Assembly (NCBI RefSeq): GCF_016107625.1
Contig: NZ_JABASV010000001.1
Span: 62,001-126,000 of the forward strand
Length of the DNA stretch: 64,000 nucleotides
Direction: 5' to 3'
Source: Vreelandella alkaliphila
Lineage (GTDB): Bacteria; Pseudomonadota; Gammaproteobacteria; Pseudomonadales; Halomonadaceae
In this document: positions 7,848 through 16,781 of the stretch, piece after piece
Layout: each line of letters opens with the position of its first letter
Position numbering within the stretch: position 1 is the stretch's first letter
Notes under the pieces: generated by a model
Told to the model about the DNA's origin: nothing
Seen by the model: only the letters and a program-made list of their open reading frames with translations
Database searches by the model: none
Translations under genes and position numbers: made by a program

Positions 7848-10427
7848 TCAGCACCTCTCAAGGGTCGTTGTTGTTATGTCGGTTTGGTTGGCCTTAGCAA
7901 GCCACGCGCTTAAGTGCTGGCGTACAGCGGTCGCATCGTCCAAGGCCAGTAGTGCGGGAAGTTCATCTGCCAGTGCGGCAGCATTCAGGCAACGCAGGGC
8001 AGCTTTCACTGCAGGCACACGTGCAGGTTCTACAGAGAGTTCATCGACACCCAGCGCGACGAGCAGAAGCGCGACCCGCTCATCACCAGCGGCGGCACCG
8101 CAGACTCCCACGGGGCAGTGTCCTTTCGCGCCGTCTACCGTCGCTTGAATCAGCCGCAGCACCGCGGGATGCAATACATCCGCTCGTGCGGTGAGCGCCG
8201 GGTCCTCACGGTCCATCGCCAGGGTGTACTGGGTTAAATCGTTGGTGCCGATTGACAGAAAGTCGGCTTCAACAGCGAGGCTTCTGGCGCACAGAGCAGC
8301 ACTAGGCACCTCGATCATGGCACCAAGGCGCGGCCGCGCATCGAGCCCCATTTCGCTGGCCAACGTCTCTAAGCGCTTGCGCACTTCGCGCAGCTCGCCA
8401 ACCTCAGTCACCATCGGCAGCATGATATGTAACGTTTCCAACGGCGTAACGCCGAGTAGCGCTCGCAGCTGGGTCTCCAGCAGTTCAGGCTGGCTGGCCC
8501 ACAAACGAGCGCCCCGCACGCCCAGCGCTGGGTTAGGTACTGACGGCAATCGCAGATAAGGAAGCTGCTTGTCTGCACCAATATCCAGGGTGCGAATAAT
8601 CACAGGCTTGCCATCTAAGGCCTTCACCGCAGCCTGATATTCATCACGCTGAGTCGCTTCACTGGGGGCACTATCTCGCTCAAGAAAAAGAAACTCACTG
8701 CGCAGTAGGCCTACACCATCAGCCCCCGAATCTGCCGCCAAACGCGCCTCTTCGGCGCCACCGATATTGGCGCATACCTCAATTTCTCGCCCGTCCAGAG
8801 TCATCGCTGGCTCATGCGCTAACGCTTGCGCTTGCTCAGCTTCATAACGGCGAGCATCAATGCGCTCTGCCACTTCCGCCCGTTGAGTAGCGCTGGGGCT
8901 CAGCGCCAAGCGTCCATTTTCCGCATCTAGAATGACGCTCTCGCTTGTGGCGCTATTAGCAGCGTCGATTAGGCTTGCCCCCATGGCCACGAGGCAGGGA
9001 ATACCTCGGGCGCGTGCCAAAATGGCCACATGGGAAGTGGTGCCGCCGCCCGCGAGACACAGCCCAGCAGGGTGCTGGGCGGCAACGGCCACCAGCTCTG
9101 AGGGTGTCAGTTCATCAGCAACAACGACGGCTCCCTTCGGCAGCTCAGGAAGTGCCGCTTGATGGTCGTCGCTGAGTTCCACCATCACACGGCGCTGCAA
9201 GTCGCGCAGATCAGCAACCCTGGCGGCAAGCAGCGTATTTCCGCTCGCCGCAAGCCTTGCGGCCTCGCCATCAAGCGCCTCACGCCAAGCTTGGCCAGCG
9301 CTGCGACCTTCACTAATGTGCTGACCTGCCGCTGCCGCCAAATCGGGATCATCGAGCCAGGCGCCATGGGCAGCAAAGATTTCCGCCTCGGCGCTCTGCC
9401 CCTGGCGCGTTGCTTGTGCTTCAGCGTTGGCTAACGCCTCGCCAACGCTTAACAGCGCCTTTTTCAAGCGAGCTGTCTCAACGGCTTCGCCCTCGCCCAT
9501 CAAGGGCACAGCGGGTAGCGGCAATTGATAAGAGACAAGCGGACCGATGGCTAAACCAGGGCTAGCCACTAAACCAGCCAGTTCGCCCTCTTTAAGTGCC
9601 ACTGCGGTTAATATAGACGACGCAGGTGCGCTATGTTCTTCGGCTTCAGGCGTGGTCAACAGACGCTCGGCGGCATCCAGCGCAGCCTCAGCAGCCTCCC
9701 CCTGGGCAGTCAGTTTTAACGTTGCGCCTTCGGTCAGGCCCAAGTTCATTAATGCGCTAAGACTAGCGGCACTAGCACTGGCAGCGTTGTCGCTTGAACC
9801 CTCATGTTGCACCGTCAGATTAACGTTATGCTCACGAGCAATAGCACGAAGTCGGGCAGCCGGTCGCGCATGCAGCCCCGATGCCAAGGCTAGGGTCACG
9901 CGGCGCTCAGCTAACGGCCCGTCAGCACGTGTATCGGATTGCTCAATAGCCGTGCGGGTTAGCACCAGCAAAGGCTCACCAAGGGAAACCCGCTCGCCCT
10001 CGCGGTGCTTCGACGGCAGTAATTGCCAACCAGCCGCTTCGGTGATCACCAGTGGGGTAATCAGCGCACTTGCGCCCAGCGCTAACGCATCGGCATCGAA
10101 GCGGCACAGCGGGTCACCAGCGCGCACTTGATCACCTACGGCGACCAAAGGCTCAATACCTTTTCCGTTTAACTCAACCGTATCCAGGCCAAGGTGAAGC
10201 AGTAATTCAACACCCGCCTCGGTTCTCAAGGTGAACGCATGATGGGTACGCGCGCACTGCACCACTTCACCATCACAGGGAGCATGCAGGCATTCGCCCA
10301 GTGGATCGAGAGCAATGCCCTCTCCCAGGGTTAGGCTGGCGAAAACCGGATCGGGCACTGCTGCTAGGGGTACCACAACTCCCGTTACGGGGGCCTGCAG
10401 CGTTAATGATTGACTTGAATCTGACAT
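7848..10427 (-). CDS. nagF: Fused PTS phosphotransferase EIIA-HPr-EI
   Basis: An 859-residue cytosolic multiphosphoryl-transfer protein. The order is EIIA of the glucose type (about residues 1-150, phospho-His in LLLHLGLDTV near 78), HPr (about 168-255, phospho-His in GLHARPAA near 185) and Enzyme I (about 275-859, phospho-His in GGTTSHVAI near 466, PEP-site Cys in CPVGVCG near the C-terminus). It passes phosphate from PEP to the NagE EIIB domain. The fusion matches the protein that accompanies nagE in Pseudomonas. The downstream nagE start follows after one base, so translation is coupled. All three active His are present, so the cluster carries its own PTS chain. Confidence 0.95.
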   Translation of the reverse strand: MSDSSQSLTLQAPVTGVVVPLAAVPDPVFASLTLGEGIALDPLGECLHAPCDGEVVQCARTHHAFTLRTEAGVELLLHLGLDTVELNGKGIEPLVAVGDQVRAGDPLCRFDADALALGASALITPLVITEAAGWQLLPSKHREGERVSLGEPLLVLTRTAIEQSDTRADGPLAERRVTLALASGLHARPAARLRAIAREHNVNLTVQHEGSSDNAASASAASLSALMNLGLTEGATLKLTAQGEAAEAALDAAERLLTTPEAEEHSAPASSILTAVALKEGELAGLVASPGLAIGPLVSYQLPLPAVPLMGEGEAVETARLKKALLSVGEALANAEAQATRQGQSAEAEIFAAHGAWLDDPDLAAAAGQHISEGRSAGQAWREALDGEAARLAASGNTLLAARVADLRDLQRRVMVELSDDHQAALPELPKGAVVVADELTPSELVAVAAQHPAGLCLAGGGTTSHVAILARARGIPCLVAMGASLIDAANSATSESVILDAENGRLALSPSATQRAEVAERIDARRYEAEQAQALAHEPAMTLDGREIEVCANIGGAEEARLAADSGADGVGLLRSEFLFLERDSAPSEATQRDEYQAAVKALDGKPVIIRTLDIGADKQLPYLRLPSVPNPALGVRGARLWASQPELLETQLRALLGVTPLETLHIMLPMVTEVGELREVRKRLETLASEMGLDARPRLGAMIEVPSAALCARSLAVEADFLSIGTNDLTQYTLAMDREDPALTARADVLHPAVLRLIQATVDGAKGHCPVGVCGAAAGDERVALLLVALGVDELSVEPARVPAVKAALRCLNAAALADELPALLALDDATAVRQHLSAWLAKANQTDITTTTLERC

Positions 10428-10456
10428 GGGAGGACTCCCAAGATTGTTGTTATACG

Positions 10457-11476
10457 TTACAGGGTGCAGGTAACTTTATTGAGGTGCCGAGGGCGATCTG
10501 GATCGCTTCCCCGAGCCTCTGCAAGGCCAGCCACCATTTGATAAAAGCTCTGAATCACCGACAGTGGCTGCAGAGCCTCATGACCAGCATCTACCAAGGT
10601 CAAATTGCGCTGTACCACGCTCTTGTCGGCAGCAAGGACTACCCGGGCACCAACACTCTTGAGCCACTCGGTTAACTCCAGCAAGCCAGCCTGTTCGGGC
10701 CCTGGTGGTGCGAATACCAGCACCGGATAATCAGGGCCAATTAGCGCCATCGGACCATGGCGAACTTCGGCACCGCTAAAGGATTCCGCTTGAATCGCAC
10801 AGGTTTCTTTAAACTTGAGCGCCGCTTCCTGAGCGACTGCAAGACCTGCTCCACGACCAATCACCATCATCTTGTCAGCATTTAGTAATGCCTCGATGGC
10901 CGGGGACCAATCCATCGCCAGGGCCTGGGTCAGTCGTTCTGGAAGTTGTTCCAAAGCAGTGAGTAGCAGGCGGTCTTCCTGCCAGTGGCCGATGAGCTGC
11001 GCCATGGCAGAAAGCGTGGCCAAGTAGCTTTTGGTGGCAGCGACACTTTTTTCTTCTCCCGCGTAGAGCGGAATTTCACTATCGCTGGCCGCGCCCAGAG
11101 GCGACTGCGGCGTATTGACTAACGCTACCGTTCGAGCCCCAGCGGCAGCGAGGGACTGCTGCATCGCCACTAGGTCAGGGCTTTGTCCAGATTGGGAAAC
11201 CGCCAAGGACAATTGCCCTGTTAGTCGCCAAGGTGCCTTCGCCAGGGTGGTCAGCGAGGGAGGCAGCGAGGCCACAGGAATGCCTTTACGCTGCATGCAT
11301 TGGTAGGCGAAGTAGCTGGCGGCATGATCGGAACTACCCCGCGCCACGGTGACTGCGGCAGTCGGCTCGGCAAGGCGCAAGCGTTCACCTAGTGCAGCAA
11401 GCAACGCGTGATTACGCTGCAGCTGACCGCGAACACGTTCAGGGGCGTTGCGAGTTTCTTCAAGCATCAAAGACAT
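10457..11476 (-). CDS. SIS-domain glucosamine-6-phosphate deaminase (NagB-II / AgaS type)
   Basis: A 339-residue protein with two sugar-isomerase (SIS) domains. The first has VARGSSDHAA and VSQSGQSPD, the second GRGAGLAVAQEAALKFKE and AESFSGAEVRHGP. It resembles the isomerase half of GlmS without the glutaminase domain. In GlcNAc clusters of this layout the protein replaces classical NagB and converts glucosamine-6-phosphate to fructose-6-phosphate and ammonia. Its ATG directly follows the nagA stop (TAAATG), with GGAG about 10 bases upstream. A role as aminotransferase-like isomerase rather than deaminase cannot be excluded, but the position between nagA and the PTS genes makes deaminase the best call. 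Confidence 0.88.
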   Translation of the reverse strand: MSLMLEETRNAPERVRGQLQRNHALLAALGERLRLAEPTAAVTVARGSSDHAASYFAYQCMQRKGIPVASLPPSLTTLAKAPWRLTGQLSLAVSQSGQSPDLVAMQQSLAAAGARTVALVNTPQSPLGAASDSEIPLYAGEEKSVAATKSYLATLSAMAQLIGHWQEDRLLLTALEQLPERLTQALAMDWSPAIEALLNADKMMVIGRGAGLAVAQEAALKFKETCAIQAESFSGAEVRHGPMALIGPDYPVLVFAPPGPEQAGLLELTEWLKSVGARVVLAADKSVVQRNLTLVDAGHEALQPLSVIQSFYQMVAGLAEARGSDPDRPRHLNKVTCTL

Positions 11477-12592
11477 TTAAGAGGCTCCTTGGGCGTTTCC
11501 ACAGATATGACGGCCTTCGACATAGACCGCTTGGAGTTGAAGTTGGGGGTCAAGGATGACCAGGTCCGCCAATGCGCCCTCTTGCAGGCGGCCAATGTCG
11601 TCGATCCCTAGGAAGTCGGCAGGGAAACGTGACAGGCGATCCGAGGCGTCCGCCAGGGTAAGACCGAGACTAACGAAGTTACGTAACGCCTGACCCATGG
11701 TCAGCGTACTGCCTGCCAAGGTGCCGTCAGCCAAACGCACACCTCCCAGACATTTGGTGACGGTCTGCTCACCTAGACGGTAATCACCGTCTGGCATGCC
11801 TGCCGCTGCCGTGGAGTCGGTAACCGCATAGAGATTAGGGATGCAACGTAAGGCGGCACGGATGGCACCAGGGTGTACATGCAGCAGATCAGGAATCACT
11901 TCGGCGTACTGCGCATGGGCGAGCGCTGCGCCGACCATTCCCGGCTTGCGGTGATGCAGTCCGGTCATGGCATTGAACAGATGAGTAAACCCGCAGGCAC
12001 CATGAGCCAATGCCTCAACGCCCTCTTCATAGCTGCCAAGCGTATGCCCTATCTGAACCCGCACGCCGCGTTCGCTGAGATGGCGAATTAATGCATAGTG
12101 GCCAGCTAACTCAGGGGCAAGTGTCAGTAAGCGGATGGGGGCCAAAGCACACAGCTCATCCACCTCCTCAATCACGCCATTACGCGCATGGGCAGGTTGA
12201 GCACCCAGCTTGCCGGGATTGATATAGGGACCTTCCAAATGAACGCCCAATACCTTAGCGGCGTCCGGCTTCTGCGCTTCCATATAGCGGGCGATATCGC
12301 CTAACACCTGACGGATCCGCTCATCTGGCGCCGTCATGGTGGTAGCAAGCAAACGGGTGGTGCCAAAACGCACGTGGGTGCGCGCTAGGGTGGCAAGAGC
12401 TGTGCCGCCCTCCATGGTGTCGGCACCACCACCACCATGCACATGCAAATCTATAAAGCCGGGAATAATGCGTGGATGGTCATTGGTATCAGGATCTACC
12501 GGATCGCCGTCAATGCGCCTAATACGCCCGTCTTCCCAGTGGATCTCTCCCAGGCGCCAGCCCTCAGAGGTGAGAATATTGCCAAACTGCAT
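11477..12592 (-). CDS. nagA: N-acetylglucosamine-6-phosphate deacetylase
   Basis: A 371-residue cytosolic amidohydrolase that removes acetate from GlcNAc-6-phosphate, giving the substrate of the SIS deaminase. Visible family motifs are DLHVHGGGG near residue 50, the metal-binding Glu in HLEGPYINPGKLGAQ, His in IGHTLGSYEEG, His in HLFNAMTGLHHR, and the catalytic Asp in AVTDSTAAAG. The start follows AGGAGG that overlaps the nagR stop codon, so nagR and nagA are one transcript. Length and motifs are fully normal for NagA. Confidence 0.96.
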   Translation of the reverse strand: MQFGNILTSEGWRLGEIHWEDGRIRRIDGDPVDPDTNDHPRIIPGFIDLHVHGGGGADTMEGGTALATLARTHVRFGTTRLLATTMTAPDERIRQVLGDIARYMEAQKPDAAKVLGVHLEGPYINPGKLGAQPAHARNGVIEEVDELCALAPIRLLTLAPELAGHYALIRHLSERGVRVQIGHTLGSYEEGVEALAHGACGFTHLFNAMTGLHHRKPGMVGAALAHAQYAEVIPDLLHVHPGAIRAALRCIPNLYAVTDSTAAAGMPDGDYRLGEQTVTKCLGGVRLADGTLAGSTLTMGQALRNFVSLGLTLADASDRLSRFPADFLGIDDIGRLQEGALADLVILDPQLQLQAVYVEGRHICGNAQGAS

Positions 12593-12600
12593 AAAACCTC

Positions 12601-13335
12601 CTAGCGGGTCATCTCGACCATAAAGTCGTAATAATCAGTGCGGCAGTAGGTAACGGTAAGCTCCGCCGGAGAGCCATCTGAGAGATAGCCTAGACGCGTC
12701 ACTTTGAGCAGTGCCTGGCCCTCAGGCACCTCAGCAAGCGCCGCCAACTCCTCGCTGGCATTGATAGCCGTCACATGCTGCAAAGCACGTGCTATGCCTT
12801 TGCCGCTGGCTTCCAGCACCGCATAAAGGGATGTATCGACCCGGAGAGGATCGGGCAGCACCGAGATGGGGAGGCAACTCTCTTCGACCGCCATTACCAC
12901 CCCATCGGCTAAACGCAAACGCTTGAGACGCGCGACTTGGGCATCAGCCCCCAGGCCAAGGCGCATGCTCTCTTCTGCACTGGGGTTGGCCAGCTTGCGT
13001 TCCAACCAAAGAGAACTCGGCGTAAACCCACGCTGGGTCAGCAGCTCGGTAAAACTGGCGAGCCGTGACAAGGATTGATTGAGGCGAGGGGTAATAAACG
13101 TGCCCGAGCCACGGCTTCGGCGAATCAGCCCAAGTTCTGCTAGGCGATCTAACGCCTTCCGCGCAGTAATGCGCGAAACCGCTAAGCTTTCGGCCAAGTT
13201 GCGCTCAGAAGGCAACGCCTCGCCGGCTTGCCAGGCGCCCGTATCAATTGCTTGTTCTAGCTGACGCGCTAACTGCTGATAAAGCGGTGTTGCGCCCTGA
13301 GGATCAAGATGTAGCTGAGTAAAGCGTGGGTCCAT
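12601..13335 (-). CDS. nagR: GntR/HutC-family repressor of the GlcNAc genes
   Basis: A 244-residue regulator. The N-terminal winged helix-turn-helix (PLYQQLARQL ... SERNLAESLAVSRITARKALDRL) is followed by a UTRA effector-binding domain (residues about 95-240), which in this family senses GlcN-6-P or GlcNAc-6-P. I choose the ATG at 13335, which has GGGAG at good spacing; the longer frame up to 13407 runs through the repeat array and would encode a tail unlike the family. It is the first gene of the nag operon, and its presumed operator array lies 22-75 bp upstream, so it should be autoregulated. Confidence 0.93.
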   Translation of the reverse strand: MDPRFTQLHLDPQGATPLYQQLARQLEQAIDTGAWQAGEALPSERNLAESLAVSRITARKALDRLAELGLIRRSRGSGTFITPRLNQSLSRLASFTELLTQRGFTPSSLWLERKLANPSAEESMRLGLGADAQVARLKRLRLADGVVMAVEESCLPISVLPDPLRVDTSLYAVLEASGKGIARALQHVTAINASEELAALAEVPEGQALLKVTRLGYLSDGSPAELTVTYCRTDYYDFMVEMTR

Positions 13336-13356
13336 GAGTGTCTCCCAGTAGCGGCC

Positions 13357-13422
13357 ATACCAATTAGATACCACTATAGACCCAATGAGATACCAATCAA
13401 ATACCAATTAGCTACAACTATG
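13357..13422. promoter_or_regulatory. NagR operator array: 11-bp direct repeats
   Basis: Five copies of ATACCAAT-type half-sites start at 13357, 13368, 13379, 13390 and 13401, exactly 11 bp apart; a sixth degenerate copy (CTACAACT) starts at 13412. On the minus strand each reads ATTGGTAT. The array covers the predicted nagR promoter, so it is a natural operator for the GntR-family NagR encoded next to it. One copy per helical turn puts all half-sites on one face of the DNA. Confidence 0.75.
13373..13400 (-). promoter_or_regulatory. Predicted nagR-nagA operon promoter
   Basis: On the minus strand TTGATT (13395-13400), a 16-bp spacer and TATAGT (13373-13378) lie inside the repeat array, 38 bases before the nagR ATG. 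Repressor bound to the array would block it. Confidence 0.5.
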
Positions 13423-13529
13423 GTTGAATAGTGACGTTCGAGCTGGCCAATAAGGCAATAAAGCACGCACAAGATTGAACGCAGATCGTTGATAGTTTGG
13501 GGCCAAAGCGAACTTCAGGGTAACCACGA

Positions 13530-13558
13530 TTGGCGCGGCCTTTGGGAATCCGTATAGT
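13530..13558 (+). promoter_or_regulatory. Predicted rnb promoter
   Basis: TTGGCG (13530-13535), a 17-bp spacer and TATAGT (13553-13558) precede the chosen rnb ATG at 13590 by about 30 bases. This also argues against an in-frame upstream start at 13530. Confidence 0.5.
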
Positions 13559-13589
13559 GGCAGGCTACTCTCGCCAACTGATTGAACAC

Positions 13590-15530
13590 ATGCTGCAAAA
13601 CAACTCATTGCTTGCCCAGCTCAAGCAACAGATCCGTGATACCACCCCACGCGCTGAAGGGGTGATCAAAGCCACCGAAAAAGGCTTCGGTTTCCTTGAA
13701 ACCGACAGCGGTGAATCTTATTTCGTGCCGCCCCCCGCCATGAAGCAAGTACTCCATGGCGATCGCGTCGAGGCGGTGATCCATGAAAACGGCGACAAAA
13801 AGTCCGTAGAGCCTGAAAAGCTGATCGAAGCTGGGCTTGACCGCTTTGTTGCCCGTGTTCAGAAGCGCGAAGACCGTTTAGCCGTTGTGCCCGACCATCC
13901 GTCGATTCGCAATGTGCTAAAGGCGCGCATAAAGAACAGCCTGGATGAAGCCACCATTGCTGATGGCGACTGGGTTGTCGCGCGGCTGGTACGCCACCCG
14001 CTGAAAGAGAACGATCGCGGCTTCTTTACGCAAATTGATGAGCTAGTGGCTAAGGCCGACGATCCCGCCGTTCCGTGGCGTGTCACCCTTGCCCGCCATG
14101 CGCTGGAACAGGAATGCCCGGACGCAGGTACCGAGTGGCCACTGCATGATGAAGGGTTAACCCGTGAAGACCTCACGGCACAGCCCTTCTTTACTATCGA
14201 TGGCGAAAAAACCCGCGATATGGACGACGCGCTTCACGTGGAAGCGCTGGAAAGCGGCGGCTGGCGACTAAGCGTTGCGATCGCTGACCCAACAGCCTAC
14301 GTTGAAGAAGGCCACGCGGCCGACCTTGAAGCGCGCACCCGTGCTTTTACGGTCTACTTACCCGGCCAGAACGTGACCATGCTGCCTGAACAGCTGGCGG
14401 ATGACCTCTGTTCGTTGTGGGAAGGCCAGGATCGCCCTGCCCTTGCCTGCTCGCTGGACATTAATGCCGACGGCAGCCTAGGTGATTACCGCTTTTTTGC
14501 GGCTAACGTAAAATCCCACGCCAAACTAGTCTATGACCGCGTTTCCGACTGGATTGACGGTCAAGGCGAGTGGGCTCCCGCTGACAATATCGCTGAACAG
14601 CTGAAAGCACTGCGCGATTTGACCGAAGCGCGCACCGCTTGGCGCAACGAACATGCGCTGGTGTTTAAAGATCGTCCTGATTACGTTTTCGACCTGGACG
14701 ACGCGGGCAACGTCTTAGGCATTCGCACCGAAGATCGCCGCATTGCCAACCGTATGATTGAAGAGTCGATGATTGCCGCTAACGCTTGCTGCGCGGACTT
14801 CCTCGCCAAACATATCGGTCACGGTATCTTTAATGTGCACCGCGCTTTTGAGCCTGAAAAAGCCGAATCTGCTCAAGAGTTCTTAGCAACTCAGGAGATT
14901 GAAGTTGCCCAGGAAGCGCTGACTGAGCTGGCTCACTACAAAGAGCTAAAGCGCGCTCTGGAAAGCCGTGACGATGCCTGGCTGGACGCGCGCCTGCGCC
15001 GCTTCCAAGGCTTCACCAGCATGTCAGCTCAACCTGGCCCGCACTTTGGTCTTGGACTACCGGCTTATGCCACTTGGACGTCGCCAATTCGTAAGTACGG
15101 CGATATGGTCAACCATCGTTTGATCAAGCGTGTGCTTAAAGGTGAACAGGCTCCGGCAGAAGCCAGCCAGCAGCTCACCGAGCAACTCACCGAGCGGCGC
15201 CGCCTGAACCGTATGGCAGAACGCGACGTAAAAGATTGGCTCTACGTTCGCTACTTAACGCCAGCGGCTCAAAACCAAGACGCCTTCGACGCAGAGATCA
15301 TGGCGATCAACCGCGGTGGTATGCGAGTACGCCTGTTGGAAAATGGTGCTACCGCCTTCGTACCCGCCCCGCTAATGCACAGCGATCGCGATAAAGTGGT
15401 CATTGATGATAAAGAGGGTCGCATTCAGATTGAAGGCGAAGAGCGCTACAAGCTGGGCGACAGCCTGCGCATTGCGCTAACAGAAGCCCGTGAGGAAACC
15501 CGCTCGCTGGTCGCCAAACCCACAGAATAA
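13590..15530 (+). CDS. rnb: Exoribonuclease II
   Basis: A 646-residue 3'-to-5' exoribonuclease that degrades single-stranded RNA processively. It matches E. coli RNase II along its length: N-terminal cold-shock domains (PRAEGVIKATEKGFGFLE), the RNB catalytic domain with the metal-binding Asp cluster in DGEKTRDMDDALH near residue 205 and SIADPTAY-like sequence, and a C-terminal S1 domain (AEIMAINRGGMRVRL). The start at 13590 (MLQNNSLLAQLKQQ) aligns with the E. coli start. The gene is divergent from nagR and closes with its own terminator. It lacks the long basic tail of RNase R, so RNase II is the better name. Confidence 0.95.
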   Translation: MLQNNSLLAQLKQQIRDTTPRAEGVIKATEKGFGFLETDSGESYFVPPPAMKQVLHGDRVEAVIHENGDKKSVEPEKLIEAGLDRFVARVQKREDRLAVVPDHPSIRNVLKARIKNSLDEATIADGDWVVARLVRHPLKENDRGFFTQIDELVAKADDPAVPWRVTLARHALEQECPDAGTEWPLHDEGLTREDLTAQPFFTIDGEKTRDMDDALHVEALESGGWRLSVAIADPTAYVEEGHAADLEARTRAFTVYLPGQNVTMLPEQLADDLCSLWEGQDRPALACSLDINADGSLGDYRFFAANVKSHAKLVYDRVSDWIDGQGEWAPADNIAEQLKALRDLTEARTAWRNEHALVFKDRPDYVFDLDDAGNVLGIRTEDRRIANRMIEESMIAANACCADFLAKHIGHGIFNVHRAFEPEKAESAQEFLATQEIEVAQEALTELAHYKELKRALESRDDAWLDARLRRFQGFTSMSAQPGPHFGLGLPAYATWTSPIRKYGDMVNHRLIKRVLKGEQAPAEASQQLTEQLTERRRLNRMAERDVKDWLYVRYLTPAAQNQDAFDAEIMAINRGGMRVRLLENGATAFVPAPLMHSDRDKVVIDDKEGRIQIEGEERYKLGDSLRIALTEAREETRSLVAKPTE

Positions 15531-15549
15531 CGTTACCTTGCCCCGCCCA

Positions 15550-15579
15550 CGCCACGGCATTGCCGTGGCGTTTTATTTT
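15550..15579 (+). terminator. Rho-independent terminator of rnb
   Basis: CGCCACGG (15550-15557) pairs with CCGTGGCG (15563-15570) around a 5-nt loop and is followed by TTTTATTTT, 19 bases after the rnb stop codon. Confidence 0.9.
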
Positions 15580-15662
15580 CCCGCCGCCCATTAACTGTCG
15601 CAGAACTGACTTATTTCTTCCTTATGGTAATCCGATGACACCCTTGTAGTTCGGAGGTTACC

Positions 15663-16781
15663 TTGCACATCGCTGATGTGACCATGTTTCACGCCCCAGC
15701 AAGCGGCGGCGTTCGTACTTATCTGCAAGCTAAACACCGGGTGCTAGCGCACACGGCAAACCTACGCACTAGCCTGTTAGTGCCGGGAGCTGAGCGCGAT
15801 AGCCTGGGTGACCACCACACCTTGCCAGCGCTACACCTCCCCTTGGGCCAGGGCTACCGCTTTCCGCTGAGGGGGTCACGCTGGCGCGATGCGCTGATTG
15901 ATCTTAAACCTGATCTTATCGAGGCTGGCGACCCTTATGTAACGGCGTGGGCAGCCCTCGCCGCAGGCCAAAAGCTTGGGGTACCGGTGGTAGGCTTTTA
16001 TCACTCAGACCTTCCGCGCTTAATGGGGGATCGCTTTGGCCGCTACGTTGAGAAACGCTTAACGCGCTATGTCAAAGACCTCTACTGCCAATTTGATAGC
16101 GTGCTGGCACCCTGTAACGCTATGGCTAATCGATTAAGGGAGTGGGGAGTCGATAACGTTCGCGTACAGCCATTAGGGGTCGATTTAAACCATTTTCACC
16201 CCCAGCAGCGAGATCCCGCCTTCCGCCAAGGCATGGGTATTCCCAGCGATAAAAAGCTGCTGATCTTTGTCGGTCGCAATTCCCGCGAGAAAAATATTGA
16301 TGTGCTGCTGGCGACGATGCGCCAGCTCGGCAGTGATTACCATTTATTGCTGATGGGTCCCGGCATGCCCCATCAGGTACCCAACAATGTCACTGTCGTG
16401 GATCGCTGCTGCGGCGCACATGAAGTGGCCAAAGCACTTGCCAGTAGCGATGCCCTTTTGCATGCGGGCACTCGGGAAACCTTTGGCTTGATCGCTCAAG
16501 AAGCGATGGCCTGCGGTATCCCTGTCGTGGGTGCCAGGGCCGGCGCACTGGCCGAAAATGTGCCGTTAGGCGCTGGCATTCTGTGTGAGCCACTCAACCC
16601 GGATGCCATGGCCGAGGCATGCACAGCCTTGTTCAGTAATGACATCGCTGCCAGCGGGCGTTATGCCCGTCATTTTGTCGAACGACAGTTCAGTTGGGAT
16701 AGCGTTATCCAGTCTCTTCTCGAGCACTACATAGACCTTTGCAAAATTGAACGGCCCAATGCCCTCGTCCACCACCACTAA
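15663..16781 (+). CDS. GT4-type glycosyltransferase
   Basis: A 372-residue glycosyltransferase of the GT-B fold. The N-terminal half begins IADVTMFHAPASGGVRTYL, and the C-terminal nucleotide-sugar half has FVGRNSREKN and the E-x7-E motif in ETFGLIAQEAM near residue 280. The start is a TTG at 15663: GGAGG lies about 6 bases upstream and the sequence after it matches the usual start of this subfamily, whereas the first ATG (15684) is too far from the ribosome site. The last 23 bases overlap the next gene, a UPF0104-type membrane protein. The pair suggests assembly of a glycolipid or surface glycan; donor and acceptor sugars are not deducible. Confidence 0.88.
   Translation: MHIADVTMFHAPASGGVRTYLQAKHRVLAHTANLRTSLLVPGAERDSLGDHHTLPALHLPLGQGYRFPLRGSRWRDALIDLKPDLIEAGDPYVTAWAALAAGQKLGVPVVGFYHSDLPRLMGDRFGRYVEKRLTRYVKDLYCQFDSVLAPCNAMANRLREWGVDNVRVQPLGVDLNHFHPQQRDPAFRQGMGIPSDKKLLIFVGRNSREKNIDVLLATMRQLGSDYHLLLMGPGMPHQVPNNVTVVDRCCGAHEVAKALASSDALLHAGTRETFGLIAQEAMACGIPVVGARAGALAENVPLGAGILCEPLNPDAMAEACTALFSNDIAASGRYARHFVERQFSWDSVIQSLLEHYIDLCKIERPNALVHHH

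Noticed and set aside
9547-10131. 194-codon plus-strand ORF opposite nagF
   Set aside because: Ala/Ser-rich shadow frame; the HPr and EIIA domains on the other strand explain the coding signal.
13408-13608. Minus-strand ORF of 66 codons upstream of nagR
   Set aside because: It covers the rnb promoter and the degenerate end of the operator array, has no ribosome site and no recognisable protein sequence.
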